Assembly: GCA_913009205.1 (NCBI GenBank)
Contig: CAJVYC010000008.1
Location: 31,531-95,530, forward strand
Direction of reading: 5' to 3'
Source of the DNA: an uncultured Fluviicola sp.
Lineage (GTDB): Bacteria; Bacteroidota; Bacteroidia; Flavobacteriales_D; Crocinitomicaceae
DNA length: 64,000 nucleotides
Shown here: positions 1 to 10,683 of the stretch, piece by piece
How the letters are laid out: each line of letters opens with the position of its first letter
Position numbering within the stretch: the first letter of the stretch is position 1
The notes under the pieces: model-generated
Seen by the model: the letters and a program-made list of their open reading frames with translations, nothing else
Database searches by the model: none
What the model was told of the DNA's origin: nothing
Translations under genes and position numbers: made by a program

Positions 1-1782
1 TGCAGAAATTTCTTGACATTGGTATTTACCTCCCCAATCCTCTACCAGAATATTCATCTGCGACAATTGTTCTTTAATCTTGTCTGGGTTTGCTCCTGGT
101 GTATCAATCTTGTTGATTGCAATAACCATTGGCACTTCCGCTGCCTGTGCGTGAGATATTGCTTCTTTCGTTTGAGGCATTACATCATCATCTGCTGCAA
201 TAATAATTACTGCTATATCTGTTACTTGAGCACCACGTGCACGCATTGCTGTAAAGGCTTCGTGACCAGGCGTATCAAGGAATGTCATTCTGTTTCCGCT
301 CTTAAGTGTAACGCTATACGCACCAATATGCTGTGTAATTCCACCAGCCTCACCCGCTATTACATCTGCGTCACGAATTCTGTCAAGTAAAGATGTTTTA
401 CCGTGATCGACGTGACCCATAACCGTAATAATTGGCGCTCTCGGCATTAGTTCTTCTTCCTTGTCTTCAACAACAGGAATCGATTCTTGAACTTCCGCAC
501 TTACGAATTCAGCTTCAAATCCGAATTCTTCCGCTACAATCTTAATCGTTTCCGCATCCAATCGTTGATTGATCGAAGCAAAGATTCCAAGAGACATACA
601 CGCTGAAATAACGTCAGTAGAACCAACATTCATCATCGTTGCCAATTCTGAAACCGAAACGAATTCCGTTAATTTCAAAACTTTCTCATCGTAGGCAGCT
701 AAAATTTCTTCAGCTTCACGACGGTGTGCTACGTTTTCTCTTTTTTGTTTTCGATTCTTCGCTGCTTTCGATTTACCTCCTTTATTTGATAATCGAGCAA
801 GCGTATCTTTAATTTCTTTTTGGATGTCCTTTTCAGTAATCTCAGGTCTGTCTGCACGATTACCACCCCCTTTTTTATAATTCGCTCCTAGAGCTCCTGT
901 TCCTTTCGGTCTTACTGCTTGATTTCCTCCTCCGGTTGGTCTTGCTGGTGAAGATTTACTAGCGTCAACTTTACGAACTCGTTTACGTTTCTTGCGATCT
1001 GCTGATGACGGGCCAGGTGTTCTTGGTTTTTCAACTGGAAGTACGATTTTTCCGACAACGTTAGGTCCTGCCAATTTTGTTCGCTGAACACGAATTGTTT
1101 CCGTTTCAGGTTTTTTTATAACGTTGGGGCCCTCTTTTTTAGCTTCTTCTTTTTTAGGAGCGTCATCTTTCACTGACTTTTCAGCAGTTTTCGGTGCATC
1201 ATCCTTCTTCGCTTCAACAACAGGTGTTGCCTTCGGCGCAGCTGGCTTCGATTCTTTCTTCTTAGCAGCTTTTGGTTTCTTATCAGGTCGTGTTTTAGAA
1301 TTAATTGAATCCAGGTCTATTTTACCGACCATTTTCACTTTCATACCTTCATCAGCTGGTTCTTCTTTTACTGGTTCTGTAGTTTGTGTTGGTTCCGGCG
1401 TTGAAACTGGATCTGGTTCTTCAGCAAAAGTTTCGACAACCTCCTCAACGACAGGAGTTGGCTCTGGTGTTGGCTCTGGAGCTTTCACTTCTTCTAAAAT
1501 AGCCGCAGGAGCTGCTTCTTCAACTTCAGGAGTATCCTCCTTCTTGTCTCTCAGCGAGATTGTTTCACGTTTTTCACGTGACGGAGTCGCCATTTTAGAT
1601 TGCTCCTTCAGATCTTGGTCCGCAGCAAACTCTTTACGTAACATTTCGTACTGTTCCGGTACTAGCTTCGTATTCGGGCTAGCATCTATCGTTACTCCAT
1701 TGCCTTCAAGAAACTCAACGATGGTAGACATACCTACGTTTAATTCCCCTGCTGCTTTTCCTAGTCTTATTGGTCTTGCCAT
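1..1782 (-). CDS. infB: Translation initiation factor IF-2, N-terminal part (cut by window edge)
   Basis: IF-2 is the GTPase that places initiator tRNA on the 30S subunit and promotes subunit joining. About 594 codons are visible, starting at [17 protein letters not shown], which is the usual Bacteroidota IF-2 N-terminus. A long low-complexity Ala/Pro/Glu/Lys linker follows. Around residue 455 the GTPase domain begins with [13 protein letters not shown] (G1), then DTPGHEAF (G3) and NKID (G4). The C-terminal part lies beyond position 1. It is the last visible gene of a rimP-nusA-infB operon, 60 bp after nusA. The open frames on the opposite strand here are shadows of the linker. Confidence 0.97.
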   Translation of the reverse strand, partial: MARPIRLGKAAGELNVGMSTIVEFLEGNGVTIDASPNTKLVPEQYEMLRKEFAADQDLKEQSKMATPSREKRETISLRDKKEDTPEVEEAAPAAILEEVKAPEPTPEPTPVVEEVVETFAEEPDPVSTPEPTQTTEPVKEEPADEGMKVKMVGKIDLDSINSKTRPDKKPKAAKKKESKPAAPKATPVVEAKKDDAPKTAEKSVKDDAPKKEEAKKEGPNVIKKPETETIRVQRTKLAGPNVVGKIVLPVEKPRTPGPSSADRKKRKRVRKVDASKSSPARPTGGGNQAVRPKGTGALGANYKKGGGNRADRPEITEKDIQKEIKDTLARLSNKGGKSKAAKNRKQKRENVAHRREAEEILAAYDEKVLKLTEFVSVSELATMMNVGSTDVISACMSLGIFASINQRLDAETIKIVAEEFGFEAEFVSAEVQESIPVVEDKEEELMPRAPIITVMGHVDHGKTSLLDRIRDADVIAGEAGGITQHIGAYSVTLKSGNRMTFLDTPGHEAFTAMRARGAQVTDIAVIIIAADDDVMPQTKEAISHAQAAEVPMVIAINKIDTPGANPDKIKEQLSQMNILVEDWGGKYQCQEISA

Positions 1783-1842
1783 CTAATTATGCGTCCTTTG
1801 ATTATCTATTAAATCGTGTTAAATATACTGTTTTATGCTGAT

Positions 1843-3078
1843 TTACTCGAATTCAGACCTCAGTATCTTAAACACTTCTTGGATCGTTTCGTCTTCCAAG
1901 TCTGTTCTCTTAATCATGTCTTCAACTGTTATCTTCAATACTGATTTCGCAGTATCACATCCAATTGCTTTCAACTCATCCAGAATCCAGCCATCAATCT
2001 CATCTGCAAATTCTTCTAAATCTACATCTTCAATATCTACTTCGCCTTCTCTATATACATCCAACTCGTAACCAGTTAATCGGCCACCAAGTTTAATATT
2101 ATGTCCTCCTTTACCAATAGCCAAGGAAACTTGGTCTGGTTTTAAGAAAACTTTTGCTCTTTTGTCTTCCTCATCGATTTCAATTGAAGTAATCTTCGCT
2201 GGTGAAAGTGCACGTTGAATAAACAGTTGAGGATTGTTTGTGTAGTTAATTACATCAATGTTCTCATTTCTCAACTCACGAACAATTCCGTGGATACGTG
2301 ATCCTTTCATACCAACACAAGCTCCAACTGGATCCACACGATCATCGTAAGATTCAACTGCTACCTTTGCTCTTTCTCCTGGCTCACGAACAATTCGTTT
2401 GATTGTAATCAAACCATCGAACACCTCTGGAACTTCCAATTCAAATAATCTTTCAAGGAATTCCGGAGCTGTGCGTGAAAGAATAATAACTGGGCTACTA
2501 TTTCTCATGTCAACTTTCGCAACTACTGCGCGAATTGATTCTCCTTTTTTGAAGTAATCTGATGGAATTTGCTCTGACTTAGGAAGTATTAATTCGTTTC
2601 CTTCATCATCAAGCACCATGATTTCTTTCTTCCAAACTTGGTAAACCTCACCAGTAATGATGTCTCCAACACGTTCTTTGTAGATTTTATAAAGGTGATC
2701 CTTCTCCAGCTCCATGATTCTAGAAATCAAGTTTTGGCGCAATGAAAGAATATTACGTCTTCCGAAATCTACAAACTTGAACTCTTCTGTTACTTCTTCT
2801 CCTATTTCAAAATCGGGTTCGATTTTGACTGCATCTGAATAAGCAATCTCAGTATTTTGATCTTCAACTTCACCGTCGTCTACAATTTCCTTGTTTAAGA
2901 AAATTTGAACATCCCCTTTATCAATGTTTACAATAACATCGATGTGCTCATCTGTATTGAACTTTTTCTTCAACATTGCACGAAAAACGTCTTCTAAGAC
3001 GTGTTGCATCGTTTGTTTATCGATGTTCTTTAATTCTTTGAATTCCGAAAACGACTCCGTCAACTCTAAGCTATCCAT
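1843..3078 (-). CDS. nusA: Transcription termination/antitermination factor NusA
   Basis: NusA binds RNA polymerase and nascent RNA and modulates pausing, termination and antitermination. The 411-residue product has the NusA N-terminal domain (about 1-125), an S1 domain (about 130-200, GDIITGEVYQVWKKEI) and KH domains with GACVGMKGSRI and AIGKGGHNIKL. Length is normal for Bacteroidota, which lack the long acidic C-terminal repeats of E. coli NusA. It starts 6 bp after the rimP stop, so the two genes are probably cotranscribed. Confidence 0.97.
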   Translation of the reverse strand: MDSLELTESFSEFKELKNIDKQTMQHVLEDVFRAMLKKKFNTDEHIDVIVNIDKGDVQIFLNKEIVDDGEVEDQNTEIAYSDAVKIEPDFEIGEEVTEEFKFVDFGRRNILSLRQNLISRIMELEKDHLYKIYKERVGDIITGEVYQVWKKEIMVLDDEGNELILPKSEQIPSDYFKKGESIRAVVAKVDMRNSSPVIILSRTAPEFLERLFELEVPEVFDGLITIKRIVREPGERAKVAVESYDDRVDPVGACVGMKGSRIHGIVRELRNENIDVINYTNNPQLFIQRALSPAKITSIEIDEEDKRAKVFLKPDQVSLAIGKGGHNIKLGGRLTGYELDVYREGEVDIEDVDLEEFADEIDGWILDELKAIGCDTAKSVLKITVEDMIKRTDLEDETIQEVFKILRSEFE

Positions 3079-3084
3079 AGTTGT

Positions 3085-3561
3085 CTATTTAAATGAAATA
3101 ACAATTTTTGTTTCTTTTATTTTGTCCATCGTAAACGTATAGTCTTCGATGATTGTCTCCTTTTTCTTTTTCCCTTCAATCCTCTCTTTACGAGTGGTTT
3201 GAATGGTAATTTGCTCGTGCGATGCTGCAGTAAGCTCTCCTTCTAAAGAGCCTCCTTCGTGCAATTTCACTTTCACTTGGCGTCCGATATTCTTCGTGTA
3301 TTGCGGAAGAACCCTTAATCCCCTGTCTAATCCGGCAGATGAAACGTGCAATTCAAAATCTTCATCTTCTCGATCCAAGTTGTGCTCAACATTTCTCGAT
3401 ACCGACATACAATCTTTCATTGATACATTGCCTTCATACTTATCAATTTCAACATTTATAATGCCTGATTCCGAAACGTTTAGATGAACAATAAATAACC
3501 CGTTATCCAGCTCGGCCATGCGCTCCTTAATTAATGCTGCTACGTTTTTCTTACTAATCAT
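3085..3561 (-). CDS. rimP: Ribosome maturation factor RimP
   Basis: RimP assists 30S subunit maturation. The 158-residue protein has the N-terminal alpha/beta domain and the family signature DCMSVSRNVEHNLD followed by ELHVSSAGLDRGL, then the SH3-like C-terminal domain. It is the first gene of the rimP-nusA-infB operon. A hairpin with a T-run lies only a few bases before its ATG, which suggests leader-level control. Confidence 0.95.
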   Translation of the reverse strand: MISKKNVAALIKERMAELDNGLFIVHLNVSESGIINVEIDKYEGNVSMKDCMSVSRNVEHNLDREDEDFELHVSSAGLDRGLRVLPQYTKNIGRQVKVKLHEGGSLEGELTAASHEQITIQTTRKERIEGKKKKETIIEDYTFTMDKIKETKIVISFK

Positions 3562-3568
3562 TGGCTAT

Positions 3569-3593
3569 AAAAAGAGGGGACAGCCGTCCCCTC
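3569..3593 (-). terminator. Terminator-like hairpin in the rimP-nusA-infB leader (possible attenuator)
   Basis: On the minus strand the sequence reads GAGGGGAC-GGCT-GTCCCCTC followed directly by TTTTT. This is an 8-bp GC-rich perfect stem with a 4-base loop and a U-run, the form of an intrinsic terminator. The U-run ends 7 nt before the rimP ATG. No minus-strand gene precedes it, so it sits in the operon leader rather than after a gene. A control role involving NusA is inference. Confidence 0.6.
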
Positions 3594-3992
3594 ATTAATC
3601 TTTTTAAAATATGTTCGGTACAAATATAGTGTTTTTTAGATAAGAAAAGTTAATCCTATGGAAAGTAATCATTGTAAGCTTCTCGCCCTTTCGGGTTATT
3701 TTTCTGTTTTTCCTCATATTCTACAATTAGTTCGACAAACTCGATTAACACCTTCTACCGAACATTCTCGGCCTTATAGTGATCTACTGTTTTCGAACAT
3801 TCACAAACTTCTTTTGCCGTTTTTTCACCATCAACAAAAAAGCTACACACTTTAAAAAGAGAACATCTCAGCGCTACAATTGTGACAAAATTAATCCCGT
3901 CTTTTTTCGTACTTAACCAGGATTCTCTTTGATAAAACACATTCCTTATTGGCGATGTAAACAATTTGATTTCTTTTTATCAACTTTGTCCC
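3594..3992. other. Intergenic region between divergent rimP operon and DUF3109 gene
   Basis: About 400 bp without a convincing gene. Short open frames on both strands have no recognisable domain. It should hold the promoters for the rimP operon (minus) and the DUF3109 gene (plus). I see no RNA gene in it. Confidence 0.5.
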
Positions 3993-4562
3993 ATGCTTGT
4001 AGAAATCAGAGATAAAGTTGTGTCCACTCAAATTTTTGAAAAAAAGTTCGTGTGTGATTTAGCGGCCTGCAAAGGTGCTTGTTGTATTGAGGGCGACGCT
4101 GGCGCCCCTCTAACGGTCGAAGAGGTTTCAATCCTTGAGGATGATCTCGAGGCGATTAAGCCCTACATGAGAGAGGAAGGTTTAAAAGCAATTGAGGAGC
4201 AAGGCGTATTTTATATGGACCAAGATAATGAACCTGTAACGACTTTAGTTAATGGCGCTGAATGTGCATTTGTGTTTTTCGATGAGCAAGGAATAACGAA
4301 ATGTTCGATTGAGCAGGCGAATAGGGAGGGAAAAACGGACTTCAAAAAGCCCATTTCCTGCCACCTATATCCGATTCGTGTTAAGGAGTTTGATGATTTT
4401 ACGGCCTTGAACTTCGATAAGTGGGACATTTGTTCACCGGCTTGTGCTTGTGGAGATGAACTGAATGTTCCTGTCTACAAATTCCTAAAGGAGCCAATTA
4501 TCAGGGCTTTTGGAATGCCCTTTTTTGATGAATTGGAAATTGTAAATAAGGAGCTAAAATAA
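3993..4562 (+). CDS. DUF3109 family cysteine-rich protein
   Basis: Conserved Bacteroidota protein of unknown function. I place the start at MLVEIRDKVVS because the family begins there; an upstream ATG at 3966 would add nine unconserved residues. The N-terminal part has the cysteine cluster CDLAACKGACCIEGDAGAP and later single cysteines in ECAFVF, KCSIE, SCHLYPIR and CSPACACG, suggesting a metal or Fe-S site. About 189 residues, soluble, no signal peptide. The assignment to DUF3109 rests on this cysteine pattern; its activity is unknown. Confidence 0.85.
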   Translation: MLVEIRDKVVSTQIFEKKFVCDLAACKGACCIEGDAGAPLTVEEVSILEDDLEAIKPYMREEGLKAIEEQGVFYMDQDNEPVTTLVNGAECAFVFFDEQGITKCSIEQANREGKTDFKKPISCHLYPIRVKEFDDFTALNFDKWDICSPACACGDELNVPVYKFLKEPIIRAFGMPFFDELEIVNKELK

Positions 4563-4626
4563 CCTTCACTAACAAAAAAACCTTTGTCTTTGTTGGCCCA
4601 AAACAAAGAGGCTTCGTGTTTTTGTA

Positions 4627-4959
4627 TTATTCCTTAAAGACACCATCTTTAACTGCCATGCTGTAAACTCCGTTGTTTTTCTTTTTGACTTCTTCTTGGA
4701 ACAATTTCAAGTCAACTTTCCCGTTGTATTTTTCGTCCCAACCTTTCCGACATTTACTTGCTTTAAGGCCTACTTCTTTCATTTCTTCAGCATATTCAAA
4801 GATTGTATCAGTATTTGTCGAATTTGCTGCAACTTCATTTGCCTCGGCCATATCTGTATAACAATCACAAAATGCTTCTGCTGCTTCTTTTTCTTGTCCC
4901 CCTCCACATGAAACTAAAAATATTCCTGCAAGCACAATTAGTAGTAATCCTTTTTTCAT
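4627..4959 (-). CDS. Small lipoprotein, function unknown
   Basis: 110 residues. The N-terminus is a lipoprotein signal peptide with lipobox LVSC (Cys18), so the protein is probably anchored in the outer membrane or periplasm. The mature part contains FCDCYTDMAEAN and a second Cys in KASKCRKGWDEKY, and is Lys/Glu rich. The motif resembles small Bacteroidota lipoproteins with a CDCYT-like motif but I cannot name a family. Monocistronic, convergent with the DUF3109 gene. Confidence 0.75.
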   Translation of the reverse strand: MKKGLLLIVLAGIFLVSCGGGQEKEAAEAFCDCYTDMAEANEVAANSTNTDTIFEYAEEMKEVGLKASKCRKGWDEKYNGKVDLKLFQEEVKKKNNGVYSMAVKDGVFKE

Positions 4960-5224
4960 TCTAGTTAAATTTTATTGATCCCAATATACAGTTTCCCAAG
5001 AAGGTACAGGGTCATTTTAAACAATTGTTCCTCTTATTTGTTTGTTTCTCCTAAAATTACTTGAAACTCGTGTTTTTGATCCTGTTTTATCAAATTTTTG
5101 CTCGTTTTTCACCGAAAAACACTATAAATTGCATAACTTAGAAGAATTATAGAAAATATTCCGTGTAAATTTTTGGGCTGATCCCTTGAATTTATTTTGA
5201 TCATAAAGGACAAAAACTCCAGTT

Positions 5225-5773
5225 TTGAGCACAGACCAAACAACTACACAAACGATACGATCATTTACTGAGTTGATTACGACACTTTCCGAAGAGGAGA
5301 GGACGAATTATGTCGAAATACTGCATTCCCTTTCTATAGACCCTGAAGAAGTTGATTCTTACCATTCATGGTCAGACGAAAAATACACCCGTAACTGCGT
5401 TGTAGAAAATGACGCTTTCGAACTGATTTTAATTTGTTGGGAACCGGGGCAATCAACCCCAATCCATGATCATGGCGGCGAGAAGTGCTGGGTATATGTA
5501 ATGGAAGGAGCAATTAAAGAGATCTTATTCGATAAGGGCGCTGAGGGCGAGCCGATGGTTAAACGTTCAACACTATCCAAAGCGGGGGACGTTTCATTCA
5601 TTTCCGATGTTATGGGTTGTCATTCACTTCAAAACCCAACTGACAGCCGAGCTTGTACCCTTCACCTTTATGCCAGGCCTATTCGCAACTGCAATGTATA
5701 CGATGAGAGCATAGGTGAATTCGCTAACCGCGAGTTATCATACGACACTGTATCAAAAAATCATCCAGATTAA
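5225..5773 (+). CDS. Cysteine dioxygenase (cupin)
   Basis: Predicted to oxidise L-cysteine to cysteine sulfinate with a mononuclear iron. The 182-residue cupin has iron-ligand histidines at HDH (81, 83) and H133 (GCHSL). Cys88 (GEKCWVYV) and Tyr149 (LHLYARP) match the positions that form the Cys-Tyr cofactor in mammalian enzymes; many bacterial homologues have Gly at the Cys position. The start is TTG at 5225, giving MSTDQ; the next in-frame Met is inside the cupin. A strong terminator follows. Confidence 0.88.
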   Translation: MSTDQTTTQTIRSFTELITTLSEEERTNYVEILHSLSIDPEEVDSYHSWSDEKYTRNCVVENDAFELILICWEPGQSTPIHDHGGEKCWVYVMEGAIKEILFDKGAEGEPMVKRSTLSKAGDVSFISDVMGCHSLQNPTDSRACTLHLYARPIRNCNVYDESIGEFANRELSYDTVSKNHPD

Positions 5774-5793
5774 ATAAAGACTTTCTTAGAAAG

Positions 5794-5832
5794 AAAAAAC
5801 CCCTCTTAGGATTAACCTAAGAGGGGTTTTTT
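5794..5832 (+). terminator. Rho-independent terminator after cysteine dioxygenase
   Basis: Stem CCCCTCTTAGG / CCTAAGAGGGG with loop ATTAA, flanked by A6 and T6. The perfect stem with A and T flanks would work in both directions, though nrdA (minus) ends some 80 bp further on. Confidence 0.92.
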
Positions 5833-5913
5833 ATTGTGATTAATATTTTTGGATCAGTTATTAATCAAATTAGACCTATTATAACATCGCTGCCACTTGC
5901 TTTATAAAATCTT

Positions 5914-8277
5914 CTAGCTTCCGCAGGCTTCACAATCATCGCCGTTCTCGATTGAACACGCCAATGCTTCTGCCTCTGCTTCTTTTATTGCTTTTTCTGA
6001 AGGCTCTTCAGTTGCGATTTTGTCAACAGTAAACTTGATTGCATCTGTTGCTGCTTTAGTACGCAAGTAATACATTCCCGTTTTCAATCCTTTTTCCCAT
6101 CCGTAGAAGTGCATAGACGTCAGTTTCCCAAAGTTTGCATTTTCCATAAAGATGTTCAATGATTGAGATTGACAAATGTAAGCTCCTCGATCCGCAGCTA
6201 GATCAATAATCGCTTTTTGCGAAATCTCCCATGCTGTTTTGTAAAGATCTTTTAGTCTTTGAGGAACGATGTCTATATTTTGAATAGAACCATTCGCCGT
6301 CATAATCATACGCCGCATTTCTTTGTTCCACAATCCTTCTTTAACTAGATCTTTCAATAAGTGCTTGTTTACGATGATGAACTCACCTGACAATACACGT
6401 CTTGTATAGATATTCGAAGTATATGGTTCGAAACATTCGTTATTTCCAAGGATTTGAGCTGTTGAAGCTGTTGGCATTGGAGCCAATAACAATGAGTTAC
6501 GCACACCGTGCTCCATCACTTCTACTTTCAACACGTCCCATTCCCATCTGTTTGTTGGAGTAACATTCCACAAATCGAATTGGAATTCACCTTTTGAAAC
6601 TGGTGATCCTTCATAAGATTCGTAAGCTCCATCAACTTTAGCTAAGTCCTTAGACGCCGTCATTGAAGCATAATAGATTGTTTCAAAAACTTCTTTATTC
6701 AACGCTCTCGCTTCTTCTGATTCGAATGGCAGCCCCATTAAAATGAAAGCATCAGCCAATCCTTGAACACCTAATCCAATTGGACGATGACGCATGTTAG
6801 AGTTTCTAGCTTCTTCAACCGGGTAGAAGTTACCGTCGATAATTTTATTCAAGTTCAATGTCGCTTGGTAGGTTACTTCGAACAATTTGTCGTGATCGAA
6901 TTTCCCTTCATCCGTAACGTATTTAGGCAATGCTAAAGAAGCCAAGTTACAAACTGCGACCTCATCTGGCGCAGTGTACTCTATAATTTCAGTACATAAG
7001 TTTGAAGACTTAATTGTACCTAGGTTTTTTTGGTTTGATTTTGAGTTTGCTGCATCCTTGTACAACATGTAAGGAGTACCTGTCTCAATTTGAGATTCTA
7101 AGATTTTAAACCAAAGGTCTTGTGCTTTGATTGTTTTTCTTCCTTTCCCTGCTTTTTCATACTTCGTGTACAACGCTTCGAATTCAGCACTGTGCACATC
7201 TGAAAGACCTGGACATTCGTGCGGACACATTAAGGTCCACTCTCCATTTTCTTTCACACGTTGCATGAATAAATCTGGAACCCATAAAGCGTAGAATAAA
7301 TCTCTTGCTCTTTGCTCTTCTTTACCGTGATTTTTCTTCAAATCTAAGAAGTCAAAGACATCAGCATGCCAAGGCTCTAAGTACATTGCAAAAGAACCCT
7401 TACGTTTTCCCCCACCTTGATCTACGTATCTAGCAGTATCGTTAAATACTCTTAACATTGGAACGATACCGTTAGAAGCACCGTTTGTTCCTTTGATGTA
7501 TGAACCTGTTGCACGAATGTTGTGCATAGCCAATCCAATTCCACCAGCTGATTGAGAAATCTGAGCACATTGCTTTAATGTGTCATAAATTCCTTCAATA
7601 CTATCCTCCTTCATTGTTAAAAGAAAACATGATGACATTTGCGGTTTAGGCGTTCCAGAGTTAAACAAGGTTGGTGTTGCGTGAGTGAACCATCCTTCTG
7701 ACATTAGGTTATATGTCTTAATTGCCGAGTCAATATCTTTTTTGTGAATTCCAACAGAAACACGCATTAACATTTGCTGTGGGCGTTCTGCAATCATTCC
7801 GTTCAATTTCATTAGGTACGAGCGCGTCAATGTTTTAAAACCAAAATAATCGTATCTAAAATCTCTGTCATAAATAATACTTGAATCAAGACGGTCTTTA
7901 TTCTCCATCATGATCTCATAAACATCATCTGCAACTAACGATGCATTTTCTCCAGTTTTTGGATCAATGTAATCGTGCATATCTGTCATTACTTCAGAGA
8001 AAACTTTCTTTGTTTCTTTGTGCAGGTTCGATACAGCGATACGTGAAGCCAATAACGCATAATCAGGATGGTCAATTGTTTTTGCGGCCGCCACTTCTGC
8101 TGCAAGGTTGTCTAATTGTGTTGTTGTAACTCCATCGAATAATCCTTCTATTACCTTCATGGCAACTGCTTCAGGGGATACTAATGGGTCTAGTCCGTAA
8201 CACATCTTTATGATGCGCGCTGTAATCTTGTCGAACTTTACAGCCTCTTTTCTTTCGTCTCTTTTTATTACGTACAT
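5914..8277 (-). CDS. nrdA: Ribonucleoside-diphosphate reductase, alpha subunit (class Ia)
   Basis: Catalytic subunit reducing ribonucleoside diphosphates to deoxyribonucleotides. The 787-residue protein starts with an ATP-cone (about 1-95) for allosteric activity control. The barrel domain contains PQMSSCFLL (active-site Cys), NLCTEI (N-x-C-x-E radical chemistry residues) and the partner Cys in AVCNLASL. The C-terminus ends in CEACGS, the mobile CxxC dithiol reduced by thioredoxin. Lies 54 bp downstream of nrdB in the same orientation. Confidence 0.97.
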   Translation of the reverse strand: MYVIKRDERKEAVKFDKITARIIKMCYGLDPLVSPEAVAMKVIEGLFDGVTTTQLDNLAAEVAAAKTIDHPDYALLASRIAVSNLHKETKKVFSEVMTDMHDYIDPKTGENASLVADDVYEIMMENKDRLDSSIIYDRDFRYDYFGFKTLTRSYLMKLNGMIAERPQQMLMRVSVGIHKKDIDSAIKTYNLMSEGWFTHATPTLFNSGTPKPQMSSCFLLTMKEDSIEGIYDTLKQCAQISQSAGGIGLAMHNIRATGSYIKGTNGASNGIVPMLRVFNDTARYVDQGGGKRKGSFAMYLEPWHADVFDFLDLKKNHGKEEQRARDLFYALWVPDLFMQRVKENGEWTLMCPHECPGLSDVHSAEFEALYTKYEKAGKGRKTIKAQDLWFKILESQIETGTPYMLYKDAANSKSNQKNLGTIKSSNLCTEIIEYTAPDEVAVCNLASLALPKYVTDEGKFDHDKLFEVTYQATLNLNKIIDGNFYPVEEARNSNMRHRPIGLGVQGLADAFILMGLPFESEEARALNKEVFETIYYASMTASKDLAKVDGAYESYEGSPVSKGEFQFDLWNVTPTNRWEWDVLKVEVMEHGVRNSLLLAPMPTASTAQILGNNECFEPYTSNIYTRRVLSGEFIIVNKHLLKDLVKEGLWNKEMRRMIMTANGSIQNIDIVPQRLKDLYKTAWEISQKAIIDLAADRGAYICQSQSLNIFMENANFGKLTSMHFYGWEKGLKTGMYYLRTKAATDAIKFTVDKIATEEPSEKAIKEAEAEALACSIENGDDCEACGS

Positions 8278-8331
8278 GGGCGCTAGTCTATTTTGTGATT
8301 CTGTGTGTGTCTGGTCTCTTATTTTCTTTAT

Positions 8332-9306
8332 CTAAAAGTCTTCATCGATTGTGAAAGTTTGATCTGCATCATTATTCAAAACTCCAGATTTTTGATATTC
8401 ACCTACTCTTTTTTCAAAGAAGTTCGTTTTCCCTTGAATTGAAATCATTTCCATGAAATCAAATGGGTTCGTTGCGTTGTATACTTTTTCGTTTCCTAAT
8501 TCCAACAATAACCTGTCAGCAACAAACTCAATGTATTGCGACATCAAATCACTATTCATTCCGATTAATTTAACAGGAAGTGCTTCAAGAATAAATTCTT
8601 TTTCAATATCAACAGCGTCAATAATAATTTTCTGAACCGTTTCTTTTGGAAGCTTATCGACGATGTGGTTGGTGTATAATAAACATGCGAAATCACAGTG
8701 CAGCCCCTCATCTCTTGAAATTAACTCGTTAGAGAAAGAAAGTCCTGGCATTAGGCCTCTTTTCTTCAGCCAGTATATTGAACAGAAAGAACCTGAGAAG
8801 AAAATTCCTTCTACTGCTGCAAATGCAACGAGTCTTTCTGCAAATGAACCTTCATCAATCCAGCGTAAAGCCCAATCTGCTTTTACCTTAACACAATCCA
8901 TTGTGTCAATAGCATTAAACAGATATTCTTTGTCCTTCGTGTCTTTAATGTAAGTGTCTATTAAAAGCGAATACGTTTCAGAGTGAATATTTTCAACTGC
9001 CACTTGGAACCCGTAGAAAAATTTTGCCTCAGTGTATTGAACTTCCGACAAGAAATTCTCTGCTAAGTTTTCATTTACAATTCCGTCTGATGCCGCGAAA
9101 AAAGCCAATACGTGTTTAACAAAATGACGTTCATTATCGTTCAGCTTCGTGTCCCAATCAATTAAGTCGGCCTGAAGATCAATCTCTTCAGCTGTCCAGA
9201 AACTAGCTTCGGCTTTTTTGTAGAAAGCCCAAATGTCATCGTGTTGAATTGGGAATAGAACAAATCTGTTATTGTTCGCTACTAATATTGGTTCTTTTTG
9301 CTCCAT
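8332..9306 (-). CDS. nrdB: Ribonucleoside-diphosphate reductase, beta subunit
   Basis: Radical-generating subunit with a di-iron centre and tyrosyl radical. 324 residues. Iron ligands appear in [19 protein letters not shown] and DEGLHCDF. The radical tyrosine sits in [15 protein letters not shown], a context like that of eukaryotic R2 rather than the E. coli one. First gene of the nrdB-nrdA pair. I see no clear NrdR box pair upstream. Confidence 0.97.
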   Translation of the reverse strand: MEQKEPILVANNNRFVLFPIQHDDIWAFYKKAEASFWTAEEIDLQADLIDWDTKLNDNERHFVKHVLAFFAASDGIVNENLAENFLSEVQYTEAKFFYGFQVAVENIHSETYSLLIDTYIKDTKDKEYLFNAIDTMDCVKVKADWALRWIDEGSFAERLVAFAAVEGIFFSGSFCSIYWLKKRGLMPGLSFSNELISRDEGLHCDFACLLYTNHIVDKLPKETVQKIIIDAVDIEKEFILEALPVKLIGMNSDLMSQYIEFVADRLLLELGNEKVYNATNPFDFMEMISIQGKTNFFEKRVGEYQKSGVLNNDADQTFTIDEDF

Positions 9307-9753
9307 TACTCTAATTTTTAAAGTGTATATGTCCTGACGAAAAAATGTGATTTTTCGTTTTTTACTATTCTAAAAGTTTCTATTTCCTCTATTAAATCGG
9401 ATGCGATGTTAGCAGATGATTCGTTTACTAGTAGCATTCAAATATTGTCAAAATTCTTCCCTTAACCAACTAAAGAAATTCACAATTCATTAACGTTATT
9501 AACATTCGGTTTGTGAATCCCTTTAAAGACAATCGTTAAGGACTTTTTCAACACCTCTAATAAAGATATTCACAGTGCTTCTTCTTAAATTTGTCGATAA
9601 ATATTCCGTATTCATCGTAACCTGCTGACTGTGGGTGCTTTGCTGTCTATTCCTTAAAAGTAAGGCTCTTTTGCCCCTTTGTCAATACATTATTATTGTT
9701 ATTTTAAACACTCATTTGTTCATAGTTTTGATTCTCTTACTCAAACCCCCTGC
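9307..9753. other. Divergent intergenic region nrdB / comF-like gene
   Basis: About 450 bp of AT-rich sequence between two divergently transcribed genes, presumably carrying both promoters. I see no gene, RNA or large repeat in it. Confidence 0.5.
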
Positions 9754-10467
9754 ATGACTCAAAATAAATTTCTGAAACCTCTTTCGTTAATTAAAGACCT
9801 TGGACATTTAATCTATCCTTCCTCTTGTTTAGCGTGTGAAAATGAACTCGCCACCAATGAAAATCATATTTGTTCTATTTGTGATAACGATCTTGTTCGA
9901 ACTTCGTTTCACTTATTTAATGAGCCTTCGGAAACGGACAAGCGTTTTTGGGGTCGTGTTCAATTAAAACGGACCTATTCGCACTTCTATTATAAAAAGG
10001 GGGGGGCAATTCAACAGGTGCTATTCAATTTAAAATACAAGAACGACTCTGCCATCGGGGAACATTTCGGAAGAGAAATCGGGAAAAGTATCCGTTCAAT
10101 TGATGATTTCAAAACAGCAGATGCCATAATTCCGATTCCCTTGCATTACAAGAAAGAATTTATTCGAGGTTACAATCAAAGTGAGGCTCTTGCGAAAGGT
10201 TTATCAGACATTATTAGCGTCCCTGTTAAATCCAATTATACAAAACGCACCAAGCATTCGGAAACGCAAACTAAAAAATCAAGGTTTCAACGGTGGGATA
10301 ATGTAAGTTCCATTTTTGCCATTCACAAGTCGATAAAAAATTTGAACCACATTATAATTATTGACGATGTTGTTACGACTGGCTCAACTATGGAAGCATT
10401 GATTCGCTCTATTCAAAATGTTGCACCAAAAATCGAGGTAAGCGTTGTCACTTTAGCAATTGCATAA
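9754..10467 (+). CDS. ComF family phosphoribosyltransferase-like protein
   Basis: 237 residues from the ATG of MTQNKFLKPLS; an upstream in-frame ATG at 9679 would add 25 unconserved residues. An N-terminal double zinc-finger-like pair, CLACEN and CSICDND, precedes a phosphoribosyltransferase domain with the PRPP-binding motif IIIIDDVVTTGSTMEAL near the C-terminus. ComF-type proteins are linked to DNA uptake in naturally competent bacteria; the exact reaction is not established. Monocistronic. Confidence 0.88.
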   Translation: MTQNKFLKPLSLIKDLGHLIYPSSCLACENELATNENHICSICDNDLVRTSFHLFNEPSETDKRFWGRVQLKRTYSHFYYKKGGAIQQVLFNLKYKNDSAIGEHFGREIGKSIRSIDDFKTADAIIPIPLHYKKEFIRGYNQSEALAKGLSDIISVPVKSNYTKRTKHSETQTKKSRFQRWDNVSSIFAIHKSIKNLNHIIIIDDVVTTGSTMEALIRSIQNVAPKIEVSVVTLAIA

Positions 10468-10513
10468 ACCCGCGGTCTATCAAGGCTGAGTAAATACATA
10501 ATTGTATTAAATA

Positions 10514-10540
10514 TTTAAAGCATTTAGTTAATGCTTTAAA
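10514..10540 (+). terminator. Hairpin after comF-like gene
   Basis: Perfect 11-bp inverted repeat TTTAAAGCATT / AATGCTTTAAA with loop TAGTT. AU-rich and without a clear T-run, so termination is only a suggestion. Confidence 0.45.
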
Positions 10541-10683
10541 GAGTCAACCTTTGTTAGAATAGCTTAAGGAAGCGCTCGCTGCGACCCAAAGGGTTAATCC
10601 GCTTCGATTCAAACCAAATCATTGCACCGTAGAAATATTCGTTTTTTAACCCTAACAAAATGCTTTAAACTACTTTTGACATA

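Noticed and set aside
1124..1786. Long plus-strand open frame of 220 codons opposite infB
   Set aside because: It is the antisense of the low-complexity IF-2 linker; Ser/Phe/Gly-rich translation and no start context.
3755..3964. Minus-strand open frame of 69 codons upstream of rimP
   Set aside because: No recognisable domain or signal, and it lies in what should be the operon promoter region. Not supported as a gene.
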